NCBI GenBank assembly: GCA_047722305.1
Contig: JBDNYM010000016.1
Span: 1 to 40,358 of the forward strand
DNA: 40,358 nt
DNA from: JAKVJE01 sp047722305
GTDB lineage: Bacteria > Actinomycetota > Actinomycetes > Actinomycetales > Microbacteriaceae
Direction of reading: 5' to 3'
Shown: piece after piece, positions 39,988-40,358 of the stretch
Numbering within the stretch: position 1 is the first letter of the stretch
Layout of the letters: every line of letters starts with the position of its first letter
Translations under genes and position numbers: made by a program
The notes under the pieces: generated by a model
The model's input: the letters and a program-made list of their open reading frames with translations, nothing else
Told to the model about the DNA's origin: nothing
Database searches by the model: none

Positions 39988-40358
39988 TCAGGCCGCCTGC
40001 TGCACTAGGACGTCGGCGTGCCGGTCGAACCGGTAGCCGGCCCCGCGGACGGTGTGGATGATGTCCTGGTACTCACCCAGCTTGGCGCGCAGCCGGCGGA
40101 TGTGCACGTCGATGGTGCGCACGCTGGGTTGCACCTCTTCGTCGGCCCACAGAGTGGTGAGGAGCTGTTCGCGGGGGACGGTCTCGCCCTCGTGCTCGAT
40201 GAGGTAGGTGAGGAGGCGGAACTCCTTGTCGGTGAGGCCGATCGCCCGCCCGCTGACGCGGACGCGCTGGCGGGTGAGGTCGACGACGACCTTGGCCTCA
40301 TGTCGTTCGCGCTCGCGGCGCTGCACGGCTGCCGGGTCGTGGAGGGCGAGGCGGACGA
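39988..40358 (-). CDS. OmpR-type winged-helix regulator, C-terminal part (cut by window edge)
   Basis: About 123 codons are open from the right edge; the N-terminal part lies outside. The visible part is a complete winged-helix DNA-binding domain: a beta strand start VVVDLTRQRVRVSG, LTDKEFRLLTYLIEHEGETVPREQLL, recognition helix VRTIDVHIRRLRAKLG, and the wing HTVRGAGYRFD. This is the OmpR/PhoB effector fold. Whether a phospho-receiver domain precedes it cannot be seen. The internal GTG at 40326 should not be taken as the start. Transcription would run into the terminator at 39756. Confidence 0.88.
   Translation of the reverse strand, partial: VRLALHDPAAVQRRERERHEAKVVVDLTRQRVRVSGRAIGLTDKEFRLLTYLIEHEGETVPREQLLTTLWADEEVQPSVRTIDVHIRRLRAKLGEYQDIIHTVRGAGYRFDRHADVLVQQAA

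Overview
This window is high-GC DNA (roughly 70% G+C by eye, with strong G/C preference at third codon positions) that looks chromosomal and actinobacterial. Supporting signs are many ATGA/GTGA-coupled operons, several apparently leaderless genes, an MgtA-type mannosyltransferase, and a kinase/FHA/MoxR/DUF58/transglutaminase cluster known from Actinomycetota. An aspartase gene would suit a propionibacterium-like or other actinomycete, but genus cannot be fixed from the sequence alone.

Layout. Positions 1-410 hold the 5' end of an IS481-type transposase running off the left edge, followed by a gene-free stretch with a hairpin repeat. A Sir2 deacylase (minus) is divergent from a MacB-type ABC exporter (1664-5103). 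The exporter is coupled by a GTGA overlap to a degenerate PP2C protein. Positions 6042-18912 form one long, mostly overlapping gene set: membrane Ser/Thr kinase, a ~1,955-residue Ig/FN3 surface protein, MoxR ATPase, DUF58 protein, a polytopic transglutaminase-fold protein and an FHA protein. A second FHA gene lies at 20028, beyond a TRIC-type channel. Then come tRNA-Arg(ACG), a repeat-rich spacer, a GNAT/EamA pair, TspO, a TetR regulator with a two-gene drug-type ABC exporter, and a PfpI/DJ-1 gene broken by an assembly gap. The right third carries a four-gene peptide-type ABC importer, an MgtA-like glycosyltransferase overlapping tail-to-tail with a Cys/Met-metabolism PLP enzyme, aspartase, a nitroreductase, a DUF1684 protein, a strong terminator with a possible small RNA, and the C-terminal part of a winged-helix regulator at the right edge.

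The most interesting system is 5100-21185. It matches in content the cluster that, from memory, is called PFNA in bifidobacteria (kinase, Fn3 protein, AAA ATPase, DUF58, transglutaminase, phosphatase, FHA). Here the kinase keeps its catalytic residues, but the two partner enzymes look dead. The PP2C lacks its metal-binding aspartates, and the transglutaminase has Gln and Thr in place of the catalytic Cys and His. The pseudo-phosphatase tail and the first FHA protein share short D-A-T-V or E-Q-T-V motifs resembling phosphothreonine/FHA docking sites. I infer a phospho-signalling scaffold built around one active kinase that reports on or controls an envelope-spanning protein.

Other points of note are a likely spurious assembly gap, tail-to-tail genes that both seem to have lost their native stops, a degenerate hairpin repeat family seen at two loci, and a recurrent TAnnnT box 6-7 nt upstream of start codons that lack a well-placed Shine-Dalgarno sequence.
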